Source: Bacteroidota bacterium (GTDB taxonomy: Bacteria > Bacteroidota > Bacteroidia > Bacteroidales > Prolixibacteraceae). From it: 64,000 bases of DNA. Of this stretch, positions 18,266 to 27,279 are shown in pieces. The stretch is taken from assembly GCA_023412195.1 (NCBI GenBank), contig JAEYNZ010000139.1, positions 30,529 to 94,528 on the forward strand, given 5' to 3'. Every line of letters starts with the position of its first letter. Position 1 is the stretch's first letter. Position numbers and translations under genes: made by a program. The notes below the pieces were generated by a model. That model was not told the DNA's origin. It was given only the letters and a program-made list of their open reading frames with translations, and did not search any database.

Positions 18266-18273
18266 TATCTTTA
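18266..18273 (+). promoter_or_regulatory. Candidate -7 box (TATCTTTA) for the Crp/Fnr gene
   Basis: TATCTTTA differs from TAnnTTTG only in the last base. It lies 70 bases before the start codon on the plus strand. No -33 element is obvious. Confidence 0.3.
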
Positions 18274-18343
18274 GACGATTTTTAATCAGCCTTTATAAAT
18301 ATTAAATTTACAGACATTTAAACATAAACAGATTCTGCAAAAT

Positions 18344-19045
18344 ATGAGAAGTATCATCAAAAGGCCAACCGACGAGGAAACTGATTTAAGCGGTTTCAAC
18401 CTGTTTAAAAAACTGGATGAAGAAGAGTTCAACCGGCTGAATTACGAAAAAACCTGTTCGTTATATAAGAAAGGAACCGTAATATACCGCGAGGGCAGCA
18501 GGCTCACCGGGTTTTACTGTGTAACCCGCGGAATTATAAAAATACTGAAAACCGGCATCGACGGAAAAGAACAAATCATCCGCTTTGCCAAGAAGGGTGA
18601 AATCATTGCTTACCGTTCGCTCCTGAGCCAGGAACTGGCCTGCACAACTGCAAAAGTGATCGATGAGGCAGTTCTTTGCCATATCCCTTACCAGACCCTG
18701 CTTTTCCTTATCAAGAACAACTGGCAGTTTTCGCACCATATGCTGCAGATTGTCTGCCGTGAATTGCGTGAAGCCAACGACTACATTACCGATATTGCCC
18801 AAAAAACGGTTCGTGAACGCCTGGCAGAAGTTCTGCTCCTGCTGAAGGAAAACTTCGAGCTCGACAACCAAAACACGCTCCAGATTTCGCTTACCCGCGA
18901 AGAACTGGCCAATATGGTGGGCACTGCAACTGAATCGGTCATCAGGCTGTTGTCGGAGTTCAGGCAGGACAACCTGATTGAACTGCATGGACGCAAAATC
19001 AAATTTCTCGATTCCTCCGGATTAAGGCGTGTTGCCAATATTTAA
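18344..19045 (+). CDS. Crp/Fnr family transcriptional regulator
   Basis: The protein has 233 residues. The N-terminal cyclic-nucleotide-binding beta-barrel spans about residues 20-120 (YREGSRLTGFYCVTRGIIKI), followed by a dimerisation helix and a Crp-type winged helix-turn-helix near 178-220 (TREELANMVGTATESVIRLL). The Fnr-type N-terminal cysteine cluster is absent, so it is unlikely to be an iron-sulfur oxygen sensor of the classic type. It lies 3 bases upstream of a methyltransferase gene and diverges from OsmC. The ligand is unknown. Confidence 0.93.
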   Translation: MRSIIKRPTDEETDLSGFNLFKKLDEEEFNRLNYEKTCSLYKKGTVIYREGSRLTGFYCVTRGIIKILKTGIDGKEQIIRFAKKGEIIAYRSLLSQELACTTAKVIDEAVLCHIPYQTLLFLIKNNWQFSHHMLQIVCRELREANDYITDIAQKTVRERLAEVLLLLKENFELDNQNTLQISLTREELANMVGTATESVIRLLSEFRQDNLIELHGRKIKFLDSSGLRRVANI

Positions 19046-19048
19046 AAC

Positions 19049-19834
19049 ATGCAGGAACGTCATCAGAATAAGGACCAGTATTTTGCCGAACAGGGACTAA
19101 CTACCGAAAAATATGTCATTCCCTATCTTTCGGGACTGACAGATGTTGGACCCGGCCTGAGCGTTCTTGAGATTGGCTGTGCTGAAGCAGGTAACCTGAA
19201 ACCATTTCTTGACAAGGGATGCAAATGTACCGGCATCGACATCTCGTGTGGCCGCATTGAACTGGCAGAAGAATATTTTGCCGGCCATCCAAAAAGGGGA
19301 AACCTTGAACTGATCTGTCAGGATATATACAAGGCCGACCTGAAAGGCAGAACCTTCGACCTCATTATTATGCGCGATGTGATAGAACACATACCAGACC
19401 AGGAAAAGTTTATGGGATTTGTCAAAAAATTCCTCAAGTCCAATGGCAAATTCTTTTTGGCTTTCCCGCCTTGGCAGAACCCATTTGGTGGTCACCAGCA
19501 GGTATGCCGCAATAAAGTCCTTTCAAAGTTGCCTTGGTTCCACCTTCTGCCAAAAAGCATTTACAGGCACATCCTGCAGATGGGTGAAAAAAATGAAAAG
19601 AAAGTAGAGGGCCTTCTTGACATTAAGGCCACTGGAATATCCATCGACCGCTTCGAACGCATTCTTAAAAAGGAAAATTACCTCATCAACAAGCGCACCT
19701 TCTTTCTTATAAATCCCAACTACCAGACCAAGTTTGGTATAAAACCCCGCGAACAGGCAACGTTTATAGCTTCCATTCCATGGTTCAGGAATTTTGTTAC
19801 CACTGCTGCATATTATGTAATTTCTAAAGGGTAA
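19049..19834 (+). CDS. Class I SAM-dependent methyltransferase
   Basis: The protein has 261 residues. The SAM-binding motif I is VLEIGCAEAGNLKPF (about 35-50), with the acidic residue in GIDIS, and FDLIIMRDVIEHI gives motifs for the adenine pocket. It is encoded 3 bases after the Crp/Fnr gene, so the two are probably one operon. The fold is certain, but the substrate is not. Similar proteins modify lipids, quinones or small metabolites. Confidence 0.85.
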   Translation: MQERHQNKDQYFAEQGLTTEKYVIPYLSGLTDVGPGLSVLEIGCAEAGNLKPFLDKGCKCTGIDISCGRIELAEEYFAGHPKRGNLELICQDIYKADLKGRTFDLIIMRDVIEHIPDQEKFMGFVKKFLKSNGKFFLAFPPWQNPFGGHQQVCRNKVLSKLPWFHLLPKSIYRHILQMGEKNEKKVEGLLDIKATGISIDRFERILKKENYLINKRTFFLINPNYQTKFGIKPREQATFIASIPWFRNFVTTAAYYVISKG

Positions 19835-19876
19835 ACTCCGGCTGAAGCAGAGAATAGATGTAAGTTTTTTGATGTA

Positions 19877-19894
19877 CTTAAGGTCCTTAAGGTC
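19877..19894 (+). repeat. Tandem 9-mer CTTAAGGTC x2
   Basis: CTTAAGGTC occurs twice in direct tandem. A degenerate version, CTTTAAGGTT followed by CTTAAGATC, lies 38 kb away at 58020-58038, also just after a gene end. Confidence 0.55.
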
Positions 19895-19934
19895 CTGGGA
19901 AAGGGCACTTATGCATTTTCCCTTTCTTTCCCAG
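19895..19934. terminator. Long hairpin between convergent genes
   Basis: CTGGGAAAG (19895-19903) pairs perfectly with CTTTCCCAG (19926-19934), and the inner part allows further GGG/CCC pairing. It lies between the convergent methyltransferase and TapB-like genes and could end transcription from either side, but neither flank has a long T-run. Confidence 0.4.
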
Positions 19935-20167
19935 TACATACCCTATACCATGTCTATGTCAAATTCGGGAATAATTGAATTTAATATAGAGTTGGTATAG
20001 CGGAGGTATAGCTTTACATTGTTCTTCGGCAGGATAACCAGGGACTGCAGAACTCCGCAATGAAGCAACACATAACCAAAAACAATACCCCCTGTTGCAG
20101 AACAGAGGGCATTTAAAATGACCTGCAATAAGGTCAGGTATCTGACAACATCAATGTGTTATGGCGT

Positions 20168-20842
20168 TTATTTTAAACTGGTAAGCTCGTTAAAGCCCAG
20201 TGGTTTGTCTTTTTTATTGTAGGTTTCTGAACGGACCATACCTACATTTGGAGCATACCATTCAACAACACGTCCTTCGGTTTTAACAATAGAAACCTTG
20301 GAAAACATGTCGTAGGAAATTTTATAGCAATCGAATGTTCCGGCTGGTGTAGTGACTGATTCCTTGCTTTCCACCTTCCGGTTTGTGATGTTGGTAACCA
20401 TATTCATAGGTACAGGTCCTTCAAGTGAAAGCTGAATGGAGGCATCTTTTAGTGTCTGTCCGGCAGCCATTTTAGCAGGAAACTGCATGTCGGTAGTTTC
20501 AATTTTGAACCCTTCAAGTTCAGTAAGGTTCATACTGCCCAGTGCGCTTCTCATATCGATGCAGAAATTTTCGCCATCGCACCACACGGCATAATTGAAT
20601 GCCAGGGCTGACTTGCCTTTTGCATCGAATGTTTCAGCAGCAATGTCCATTTTAAGTTTTCCGTCAGACAGGTCCTTGCGGGTAATTTTCATTTTTGAGG
20701 ATGATTCTGCCTTTCCGGGCTTGGAATAATAAGTATACCCAAGTTCGGCTCCTTCTTCGGAAGGAAAATACAGGGTACAATCCTGTGCCTTCAGAAATAT
20801 TGTGCACGAAAAAAGGACGATCAGTAATGCAATTTTTTTCAT
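20168..20842 (-). CDS. Periplasmic TapB/DUF3108-like beta-structure protein
   Basis: The protein has 224 residues with a signal peptide (MKKIALLIVLFSCTIFLKAQ). The mature part shows alternating beta strands and ends with a typical block: VTTPAGTFDCYKISYDMFSK, then RVVEWYAPNVGMVRSETYN. This pattern matches the DUF3108/TapB-like proteins of Bacteroidota, whose role is not established. It lies 69 bases downstream of an OmpA-like gene on the same strand, and the two may be co-transcribed. Confidence 0.75.
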   Translation of the reverse strand: MKKIALLIVLFSCTIFLKAQDCTLYFPSEEGAELGYTYYSKPGKAESSSKMKITRKDLSDGKLKMDIAAETFDAKGKSALAFNYAVWCDGENFCIDMRSALGSMNLTELEGFKIETTDMQFPAKMAAGQTLKDASIQLSLEGPVPMNMVTNITNRKVESKESVTTPAGTFDCYKISYDMFSKVSIVKTEGRVVEWYAPNVGMVRSETYNKKDKPLGFNELTSLK

Positions 20843-20911
20843 CTTATATCATTTTTTAGTGTTTACACATCATAATATGCGGGCAGAAAAATCCGCTATG
20901 GGAGTACTCTG

Positions 20912-22225
20912 TTATAATTTGATGAATTCCACCCGGCGGTTCTGAGCCTTGTTGGCTGGAGTATCGTTTGGAGCTACAGGTTTTGATTCCCCGGCTCCCT
21001 GAGTTTCCATACGAGAGGCCTCAATTCCGAATGCTTTGGACAGTTCATTTCGTACCGCTTCGGCACGGCGTTTTGAAAGTTCGAGGTTCAGGGAATCGTC
21101 ACCATCGCTGTCGGTGTGACCTGTAATGGTTACACGGACCGATGCATTTTCCTTCAGCACGTCGGCAATGCTTTTAAGTGTCCCATACGATTCAGGTTTT
21201 ATATCGGCTTTGTTAACATCGAAAGTAATACCATAGGTTACAAGTTTTCCTTCCGTTATTAACTTACTTCGGGTATCGGGCGATGCAGTGGTAATTTTAA
21301 AATTGGAGATCATGGGTTGACTGTAAGCGTCCCATCCCGAGAACCTGAACCTGTTGAAAGTGGTATTCTGGTGAATGTTTGTAGGTACATCAAGAACTTT
21401 GGCACCCTGATGGTAAATCCTGACCCTCCGCTTCTGTATCCACATGATGACATGATTAAGCTGCTCCTTTAAAACAGGATTTTTAGTAGCCTGGCCATCA
21501 AAATTGTCAGCATTATCCTCGTTGCGGTATCCCCTGGTTTCCCAGCCATCAGGTTTAAGCCGCACATGAAGCCCACCTTCACCCGGATAAAGGTCATTAT
21601 TCAGTTCCTTTGCTGCATCAGGGTAGTCATTATAAAGCGAAAATTGTATACCATAATGATATTCTTCATCAGGAATGATATCAAATTCGATAATGAAGTT
21701 TTCGGGGAACTCAAGTTGCCTGGTGTAACAGTACACTGCATCTTCACCATTCATGTGAAACCAGTTGCCGGGGGCAATATTTACAGTTTTAACCTCTCCT
21801 CCACCGTTGGAAGTCCAGAGTGCCGGAAAATCCCCTATGGCATCCTGTGAAAAATCCTCGAAATAAAGTACCTTGTCTCCCGGAACAAAATCATATTGTG
21901 TAACGCTTACCAGTTTTGGTTGCTGGTTTTGCGATCGGACAGCCGGTTCATCCAGGGGTTCATTATCTTCAGGTTCATCTTCATTCTGATCTTCAGGCTG
22001 GCTGGTTTCATCCGCATTTTGTTTTTTCTTTTTCAATAATCCGCCAATTCCTTCTTCAATTTTATTAAACCCGGCATCGATACCTCCTTCAATTTTAGAA
22101 TTAACACGGTTGGTTCCCTGTTCTTTGGCTGTTCGTTTCGGGCTGATGACCTGTGCCATACATTCATTCTGTGCAAACCAAAAGGTCAAAACAACAGCAA
22201 TTGATAAACAAATAAAAATTTTCAT
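20912..22225 (-). CDS. OmpA family protein with acidic linker and lectin-like middle domain
   Basis: The protein has 437 residues with a signal peptide (cleavage near NECMAQ). A low-complexity acidic stretch (about 75-100) is followed by a middle domain with FEDFSQDAIGDFPALW, NGEDAVYCYTR and WIQKRRVRIYHQG that resembles a concanavalin-like beta-sandwich. The C-terminal OmpA/MotB peptidoglycan-binding domain (about 325-437) has TGHTDSDGDDSLNLELSKRR and the closing NRRVEF. It should bind peptidoglycan from the outer membrane. There is no beta-barrel, unlike true OmpA. Confidence 0.9.
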   Translation of the reverse strand: MKIFICLSIAVVLTFWFAQNECMAQVISPKRTAKEQGTNRVNSKIEGGIDAGFNKIEEGIGGLLKKKKQNADETSQPEDQNEDEPEDNEPLDEPAVRSQNQQPKLVSVTQYDFVPGDKVLYFEDFSQDAIGDFPALWTSNGGGEVKTVNIAPGNWFHMNGEDAVYCYTRQLEFPENFIIEFDIIPDEEYHYGIQFSLYNDYPDAAKELNNDLYPGEGGLHVRLKPDGWETRGYRNEDNADNFDGQATKNPVLKEQLNHVIMWIQKRRVRIYHQGAKVLDVPTNIHQNTTFNRFRFSGWDAYSQPMISNFKITTASPDTRSKLITEGKLVTYGITFDVNKADIKPESYGTLKSIADVLKENASVRVTITGHTDSDGDDSLNLELSKRRAEAVRNELSKAFGIEASRMETQGAGESKPVAPNDTPANKAQNRRVEFIKL

Positions 22226-22318
22226 GGTAAATACAATTTATTCAGGTTTTGGAACCTAAAGCAACTGCATTTTAGCCTGATCTGATAGTAAAAATCCGAC
22301 AACTAAACCACCAATGAA

Positions 22319-23122
22319 TCAGTCTTTTTTTCCGGAAAGGATTTTGACATATTGCAGGTCACGCTTAAAAAAACGACCCGGGGTTTCATCCGTGATCTCT
22401 TTGAAATCTTTAATAAAATGTGTCTGATCGAAGTAATTTCCATCGAAAACCACATTCTGATAATCTACTGGTCCTTTGTTATTCAGCTTTTTCCAGAGAT
22501 AATTTACCCGGACAATCCTGGCAAGTGTTTTAGGGCAGACTCCGATCCGCGATTTAAATTGCCGCTGAATGGTACGTTCACTGACTGCAAGACTTTTTTC
22601 AAGCACGGTTACCGGGATATTAAAACCTCCTGTGAGAATTTTTTCATAGAATGTGTCAACTTCATCAGGAACATATGTACCGGGAAATATATCGTAAACG
22701 AATTTCTCAAACAAAGCGACCCAGTCCTCCATATTATTTATCCGGGTCAGTTCCTGCCAAAGGTTATGAAATGGAGTTTCCGGCAGCGGAAGGTACATAT
22801 GAGGCCCCGGTGCCAGGCTGATATTGAAAATCCGGGAGAACACTGCAGGCTTGCATGTAACCACGAGAGTTTCATTTTTTTTACTGATGCGCATAAGGTT
22901 TGCCTTGGTTATCACGGGGGCTATAAAATATGCCGGCAGCAGACCTTCAACAGGTTTCAGCATATATGGGGGCGTATTGAAATGGAAAACCAGTGAGATA
23001 TCATCACGGGGGATAAACTTATCAAGCACTTCACTTTTTCCATCGAAACTAATAAACAGGAACTGCTTTACAAGCCACTCCAGATTTTTTCCGGGATTTT
23101 TAAAAGATACTTCAACTGCCAT
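22319..23122 (-). CDS. AraC family transcriptional regulator
   Basis: The protein has 267 residues. The N-terminal part (1-150) resembles the DUF6597-type sensor domain of AraC proteins, and the C-terminal part (about 165-255) holds the two helix-turn-helix motifs: LAVSERTIQRQFKSRIGVCPKTLARI and DGNYFDQTHFIKDFKEITDETPGRF. It is encoded upstream of the OmpA-like gene on the same strand with a 93-base gap, so it could regulate that gene. The inducer is unknown. Confidence 0.92.
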   Translation of the reverse strand: MAVEVSFKNPGKNLEWLVKQFLFISFDGKSEVLDKFIPRDDISLVFHFNTPPYMLKPVEGLLPAYFIAPVITKANLMRISKKNETLVVTCKPAVFSRIFNISLAPGPHMYLPLPETPFHNLWQELTRINNMEDWVALFEKFVYDIFPGTYVPDEVDTFYEKILTGGFNIPVTVLEKSLAVSERTIQRQFKSRIGVCPKTLARIVRVNYLWKKLNNKGPVDYQNVVFDGNYFDQTHFIKDFKEITDETPGRFFKRDLQYVKILSGKKD

Positions 23123-23155
23123 TAGGGAATTGATTTAGATCAGTTACAGGTTAAG

Positions 23156-23163
23156 CAAATATA
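23156..23163 (-). promoter_or_regulatory. Candidate -7 box (TATATTTG) for the AraC gene
   Basis: The minus strand reads TATATTTG, 34 bases before the start codon. The same octamer is found upstream of OsmC, GH26 and the flippase gene in this window. Confidence 0.4.
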
Positions 23164-23272
23164 ATCAATAAATAAATTGATCCTGCTAACTGTTGTTTTT
23201 AGGAAGGGGCCCCGGCTGAGAAACTTTTATGCTGTTCAGGATTTGCCGGAGATTCATGGTCATTGAACCACA

Positions 23273-23288
23273 GGTTCCACGTGTAACT
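23273..23288. other. parS-like site (weak)
   Basis: GGTTCCACGTGTAACT matches the ParB-binding consensus TGTTCCACGTGAAACA at 13 of 16 positions, with the full TTCCACGTG core. It lies in an intergenic gap. On its own it would not be convincing. It is listed because stronger sites occur nearby. Confidence 0.35.
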
Positions 23289-23334
23289 ATTTTTATGTCC
23301 GCCCCGCATGGATCGCTTAAATTCCTGGCTGTCA

Positions 23335-24579
23335 TTATTTACCCAGCCATTCTTCAGGATTAAGCTTCTGGTTTTCTTTCCAGATCTGGAATTTCAGGAT
23401 GGTTTTGCCATCGTCTGAATCGGTGTATATGGTTCCGATAATCTGGCGGACAGAAATCTTATCACCGGTTTTAACGGTCACTTCGCGCAAATTGGAATAT
23501 ACTGTCAGGTAGTTGCCATGCCTTATTATCACTGCAGAGTTGCCTCCAGTGATTCCGAACACCCGGCTTACTTCACCGTTGAACACGGCACGTGCCCTGG
23601 CACCAGATTCGGTAGTAATGCTTATGCCGTTACTGCGCACCTGTACATTCTGAAGAACGGCATGCCTGTGAATACCAAACTTCTCGGTAATGATACCCCT
23701 TTCAACAGGCCATGGCAGCCGCAATTTATTTTGTTCAAAGTTGTCGCCTATCAGTTTCTGCTCCGGAGTAAGTGCGAAAGCAGGAGCTCCTGCCTTGCGG
23801 TTTTTACTGGCCTCTTCTTCTATAATTTTCTGGATTTCCCGTTCAAGCTGCTGTTCAGCACGACGCTGCTGTTCCAGTTTCTGGCGCAAATCACGTTGCT
23901 GCGATTTCAGCTTCTGCACTTCCTGGTTCTGGCTGTTCTTTTCCTGCTGAAGCTTTTGTGCCTCTGCCTGTGCTTCCGCCAGCAGCTGACGGCGGGTCTG
24001 GGTATACTGCTCAAGTTGTTCCACCTTTTCATTCAGGAGCTGCTGCACTGCATTCATGGCCTGCAGCTGGTTATTACGGATGGCTGTATACCTGCGCATG
24101 TAAAGCATCCGCCTGTATGCCTGGTTAAAATTTTCTGATGAAAGCAGGAACAGCAGGTAGTTTCCGGTGTTTTTACTGATATAACTCAGCCTGATCAGCT
24201 CGGCATATTCGGCCTTCATTTTTTCAAAATCGTTTTGAAGCATGTCTATGACCAGCCGGTTATCGGCTATAAACCCCTGGTAAAGTCTGACCTCCCCATT
24301 AAGGCTGCCTATGAGTTCGTTCCTTTGGCTGATGTTGTTGTTTATCAGCTGCAGCCGGTTAATTGAAGCTTTCTCCTGCTGTTGTGCCTGGTTTAAAAGT
24401 TTGGTTGTAAGTTCAATTTCTTTGGCGGCATTCTGTTTTTTTTGCTGCAGGTCGGAAATGGATTGTGCATTCAAAAAAACAGGGGTAGACAACAGGAAAA
24501 CCATCATAAGCCAAAAGGCCCGGTTAAGGAGGTGTGGGAAAGTATTGTTAATATGACTGAAGCCAATTATTCTGTTCAC
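23335..24579 (-). CDS. EnvC-like murein hydrolase activator, catalytically degenerate
   Basis: The protein has 414 residues: a signal/anchor segment, a long coiled coil rich in Gln and Leu (about 35-255) and a C-terminal LytM/M23-like domain (about 295-414). The zinc ligands of active M23 peptidases are missing: the HxxxD position reads HRHAVLQN without Asp, and the HxH position reads KFQIW. This is typical of EnvC-type activators of amidases rather than peptidases. The start is a GTG at 24579, and an internal ATG would cut the signal peptide. It ends the dut-TPR-DUF4292-EnvC gene set. Confidence 0.88.
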   Translation of the reverse strand: MNRIIGFSHINNTFPHLLNRAFWLMMVFLLSTPVFLNAQSISDLQQKKQNAAKEIELTTKLLNQAQQQEKASINRLQLINNNISQRNELIGSLNGEVRLYQGFIADNRLVIDMLQNDFEKMKAEYAELIRLSYISKNTGNYLLFLLSSENFNQAYRRMLYMRRYTAIRNNQLQAMNAVQQLLNEKVEQLEQYTQTRRQLLAEAQAEAQKLQQEKNSQNQEVQKLKSQQRDLRQKLEQQRRAEQQLEREIQKIIEEEASKNRKAGAPAFALTPEQKLIGDNFEQNKLRLPWPVERGIITEKFGIHRHAVLQNVQVRSNGISITTESGARARAVFNGEVSRVFGITGGNSAVIIRHGNYLTVYSNLREVTVKTGDKISVRQIIGTIYTDSDDGKTILKFQIWKENQKLNPEEWLGK

Positions 24580-24617
24580 CTCATTTAGTTTATAGTCCTT
24601 TTAAAAATGATTCTGGA

Positions 24618-25502
24618 TTACCTCCTCATCCTGATCCGCTGATACCTTTCAGGTATGGCAAGTTCCAGTGAATCGACCTTTTCAGTTGAAAATCCACGCA
24701 TCTTAATATTCAATGCGGTGACTTCGTTATCCTCAACCATCCTGATATCTATCTCCCCTGGGTATTCATACTGATCGATCTTCACGAAATCGCTGAAGTT
24801 AACCTCCATCCTTCTGTCTTCCGCAGGGTCGTTTATTTCGAGCCTTTCAAGAACATAGCTCCGTGGATGAAACACCATCTTCTGGAGTACCATACTTCCT
24901 TTTTCTGCACCATTATAGGTACTTTTGTTCCTGACAGTATAACGTTTGCCTTCAGAAGCCCGGGAACTGTTCAGGCTGTTATTCAGGAGTACATATTTCC
25001 CGTTTTCCACTTTAGAGTCATACTGACGCAGCATTTCGGAGGTGATTGCACCACTTTTTACAGGATTCGAAATGATAGCCTGCACCATATCAAAGGTAAT
25101 GTCAAAATTCAATATGCCGGCCAGGTAGGAATAATCTCCTTCAAAATAATTTTTCTCAATAAAATTTACAAACCTTACGCTGTCAGGGGTCAATAATACC
25201 CTGCCTACCGGAATGTTCAGCTTGCTGAAGGAGGCCATTACCTTCTCATTTTGAGAAGCCCGCAGGCTAGCACGAAAGTTTGTTTTTATGCCTTCGTTTT
25301 CAAACTGCACATTGATCCTCCGTACTGTAAGGTCGGTAAAATCGAATGCATGCTCTTCAACCTGCTTTAAAAGTTTTTCGGCTGATATAGCCCTGATTCT
25401 TTCCGACGAAACATCACGGGCCGTCCGGCAAGATGAAACAACTACAGTTATAACAAACAATAAGATTATTTTTATGATGTATGTTTTCCGGAATCCTGTC
25501 AT
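24618..25502 (-). CDS. DUF4292 lipoprotein
   Basis: The 294-residue lipoprotein (lipobox VVSSC, Cys25) fits the DUF4292 family. VRRINVQFENEGIKTNFRASLR, GRVLLTPDSVRFVNFIEKNYFEGDY and MEVNFSDFV give a LolA/LolB-like open beta-barrel pattern, which is inference from strand spacing. It lies 6 bases after the TPR gene stop and 38 bases before EnvC, so the genes are co-transcribed. No biochemical function is established for the family that I can name. Confidence 0.85.
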   Translation of the reverse strand: MTGFRKTYIIKIILLFVITVVVSSCRTARDVSSERIRAISAEKLLKQVEEHAFDFTDLTVRRINVQFENEGIKTNFRASLRASQNEKVMASFSKLNIPVGRVLLTPDSVRFVNFIEKNYFEGDYSYLAGILNFDITFDMVQAIISNPVKSGAITSEMLRQYDSKVENGKYVLLNNSLNSSRASEGKRYTVRNKSTYNGAEKGSMVLQKMVFHPRSYVLERLEINDPAEDRRMEVNFSDFVKIDQYEYPGEIDIRMVEDNEVTALNIKMRGFSTEKVDSLELAIPERYQRIRMRR

Positions 25503-25508
25503 CCTGAT

Positions 25509-27275
25509 CTACTCCTCAAGGTATTTGCGTTCGTTTATTTTTTTATGGAGCACTTCAGAAACTTCACCCATATCCCTGGCTTTCTGCCAGTATTTCAGTG
25601 CTTCATCGGTTTGCTGAAGCTTGTAAAGGATGTCGCCATAATGTTCCAGTAAAGTTGAATTATCTTCACCACCGTACTTTAAGGCTGATTCCATATAAAA
25701 CCTTGCAAGTTTATATTCCCCTTTTTTGAACAGTACCCATGCGTAGGTATCGAGGTATGTAGAGTTGTCGGGAAACCTTTCTATCACTTTACCGCTCATT
25801 TTTTCTGCCTTATCCAGATCCTTGCCAGTAAGTGAAAGATAATATGCATAGTTGTTCAAGGCGATGTAGTTGTCGGGATCAAGCATAACAGATTCATCAA
25901 AGATTTTAAAAGCTTCCTGTTCCTTTCCCAGTTTATAAAGCGATTCGCCTTTCAGCATGAGGAACTGGCCTTCCATTCTCTTGTTGTCGACAACATACAT
26001 CATGCCTTCATCGGCTACTGTCAGTGCCTCCTCATATTTTGCAAGCTGTACACAGGCAATGGCATTGAGAAAATAAACCTGTGGCTGGTTAGGGAACAGT
26101 TCGATAGCTTCTGCACTGTGGCTGCGCAGGCTTTCCCATTCCTGCAGGTCATTGTCGATAAACAGCACCCGTTCCCACAGCATGTAATCATTGGGTTCGA
26201 CTTCCAGAGCTTTCAGAATTTCAGTACGAGCTTCAGCAAGTTTGCCCTGCTTTAAAAGAGTTTCTGCCCTGACTGTATAAACCAGGTGTTCATCGGGATG
26301 TGCCTCCGTAAGCAGGTTCACCAGCTCCTCCTCCTGCTCAGGTTTGAGGGAAGGTTGTGAAGGATTGCCTGTGAGCATCAGGTAAAGCTGCAGCTTGGTC
26401 TGAATATCAACCTCCTGGTTCAGGAAACCTTTTTTTGTTTCTTCGAAGGCTTTATCAGGATCGCCATTCTGAAGGTGAAAGTTTGCCAGTGAGAAATGGA
26501 CAAAACCATTACCAGGGTCGAGTTCCTGTATTTTGCGATAGTATTTCAGCGCGTTGGCCGTATCGCCGGTATTTTGGTACAAATCGGCAAGAAGGCCATA
26601 GTATTTTGGTTCCTGCGGATCGGTTTCAATCAGTTTTTCAATCTCCCTGAAAGCATCCTTCACTTTGCCGTCGCGCAGGTACAACTGCTGTTTTTCGAGG
26701 GTAATCTGTTCATTGATCCCTACCTTGTTTTCAAGTTTGTTCAGTGCCTCAATGGCTTCATCGACCTTTCCCGTTGTTGAAAGCAGTGCAGCTTTCATAT
26801 ACAGGAATTCAAGATTCTCTGGATCTTTTATCAACAGTTTATCGTAAATGCCGGCGGCATCGCTAAAGCGTCTCGTTTGCTGGTATATCTGTGCCAGCAT
26901 CATATTGTACCATTTATTTTCAGGATTGACTGAGAGTGCTTTCTCAAGCAATAAGGTGGCACTTGTAAGATCATTGTTTTCAGCATGTATGGTAGCAAGT
27001 TCGTACATAGCAGCTCCTGAGTTCGGGTCGATCTCGAGGCATCCTGACAGATACTGAATTGCTTTCTGAGGGTTGCCAAGGGCTTTTTCCCTGAGTGCTT
27101 CCACAAACAGGTATTCAAACTCCATCTTCTTTTGCTCTTCAAGCCCAAGCTCCTTTTCGTCGATCGTTACTTCGGGTATTGTTTCGACCTGCGCCACTGA
27201 TTTTGTTCCCGAACAGGCAAACATAAACCCTGGCAACAGGGCAACCATCAACCACCTTTTTATATTTTTCTTCAT
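25509..27275 (-). CDS. TPR-repeat lipoprotein
   Basis: The protein has 588 residues from the chosen start. The N-terminus MKKNIKRWLMVALLPGFMFACSG is a lipoprotein signal (lipobox MFAC). About 12-14 tetratricopeptide repeats fill the rest, for example AAMYELATIHAENNDLTSAT and YYGLLADLYQNTGDTANALK. TPR arrays act as protein scaffolds. An upstream in-frame ATG (27314) would lie inside dut and lacks a signal peptide, so I reject it. The gene starts 4 bases after the dut stop. It probably acts with DUF4292 and EnvC in envelope assembly, which is inference from gene order. Confidence 0.9.
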   Translation of the reverse strand: MKKNIKRWLMVALLPGFMFACSGTKSVAQVETIPEVTIDEKELGLEEQKKMEFEYLFVEALREKALGNPQKAIQYLSGCLEIDPNSGAAMYELATIHAENNDLTSATLLLEKALSVNPENKWYNMMLAQIYQQTRRFSDAAGIYDKLLIKDPENLEFLYMKAALLSTTGKVDEAIEALNKLENKVGINEQITLEKQQLYLRDGKVKDAFREIEKLIETDPQEPKYYGLLADLYQNTGDTANALKYYRKIQELDPGNGFVHFSLANFHLQNGDPDKAFEETKKGFLNQEVDIQTKLQLYLMLTGNPSQPSLKPEQEEELVNLLTEAHPDEHLVYTVRAETLLKQGKLAEARTEILKALEVEPNDYMLWERVLFIDNDLQEWESLRSHSAEAIELFPNQPQVYFLNAIACVQLAKYEEALTVADEGMMYVVDNKRMEGQFLMLKGESLYKLGKEQEAFKIFDESVMLDPDNYIALNNYAYYLSLTGKDLDKAEKMSGKVIERFPDNSTYLDTYAWVLFKKGEYKLARFYMESALKYGGEDNSTLLEHYGDILYKLQQTDEALKYWQKARDMGEVSEVLHKKINERKYLEE

Positions 27276-27279
27276 TCGT

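Larger units (their letters stand above)
19835..20167. other. Intergenic region with repeat and hairpin
   Basis: This 333-base gap between convergent genes holds a tandem CTTAAGGTC repeat and a long hairpin, described separately. A 61-codon ORF on the minus strand (19943-20128) has no start signal or recognisable content and I do not call it. Confidence 0.5.

Noticed and set aside
19943..20128. 61-codon minus-strand ORF in the convergent gap
   Set aside because: It has no start signal, no neighbours in an operon and no recognisable content. It overlaps DNA with repeats.
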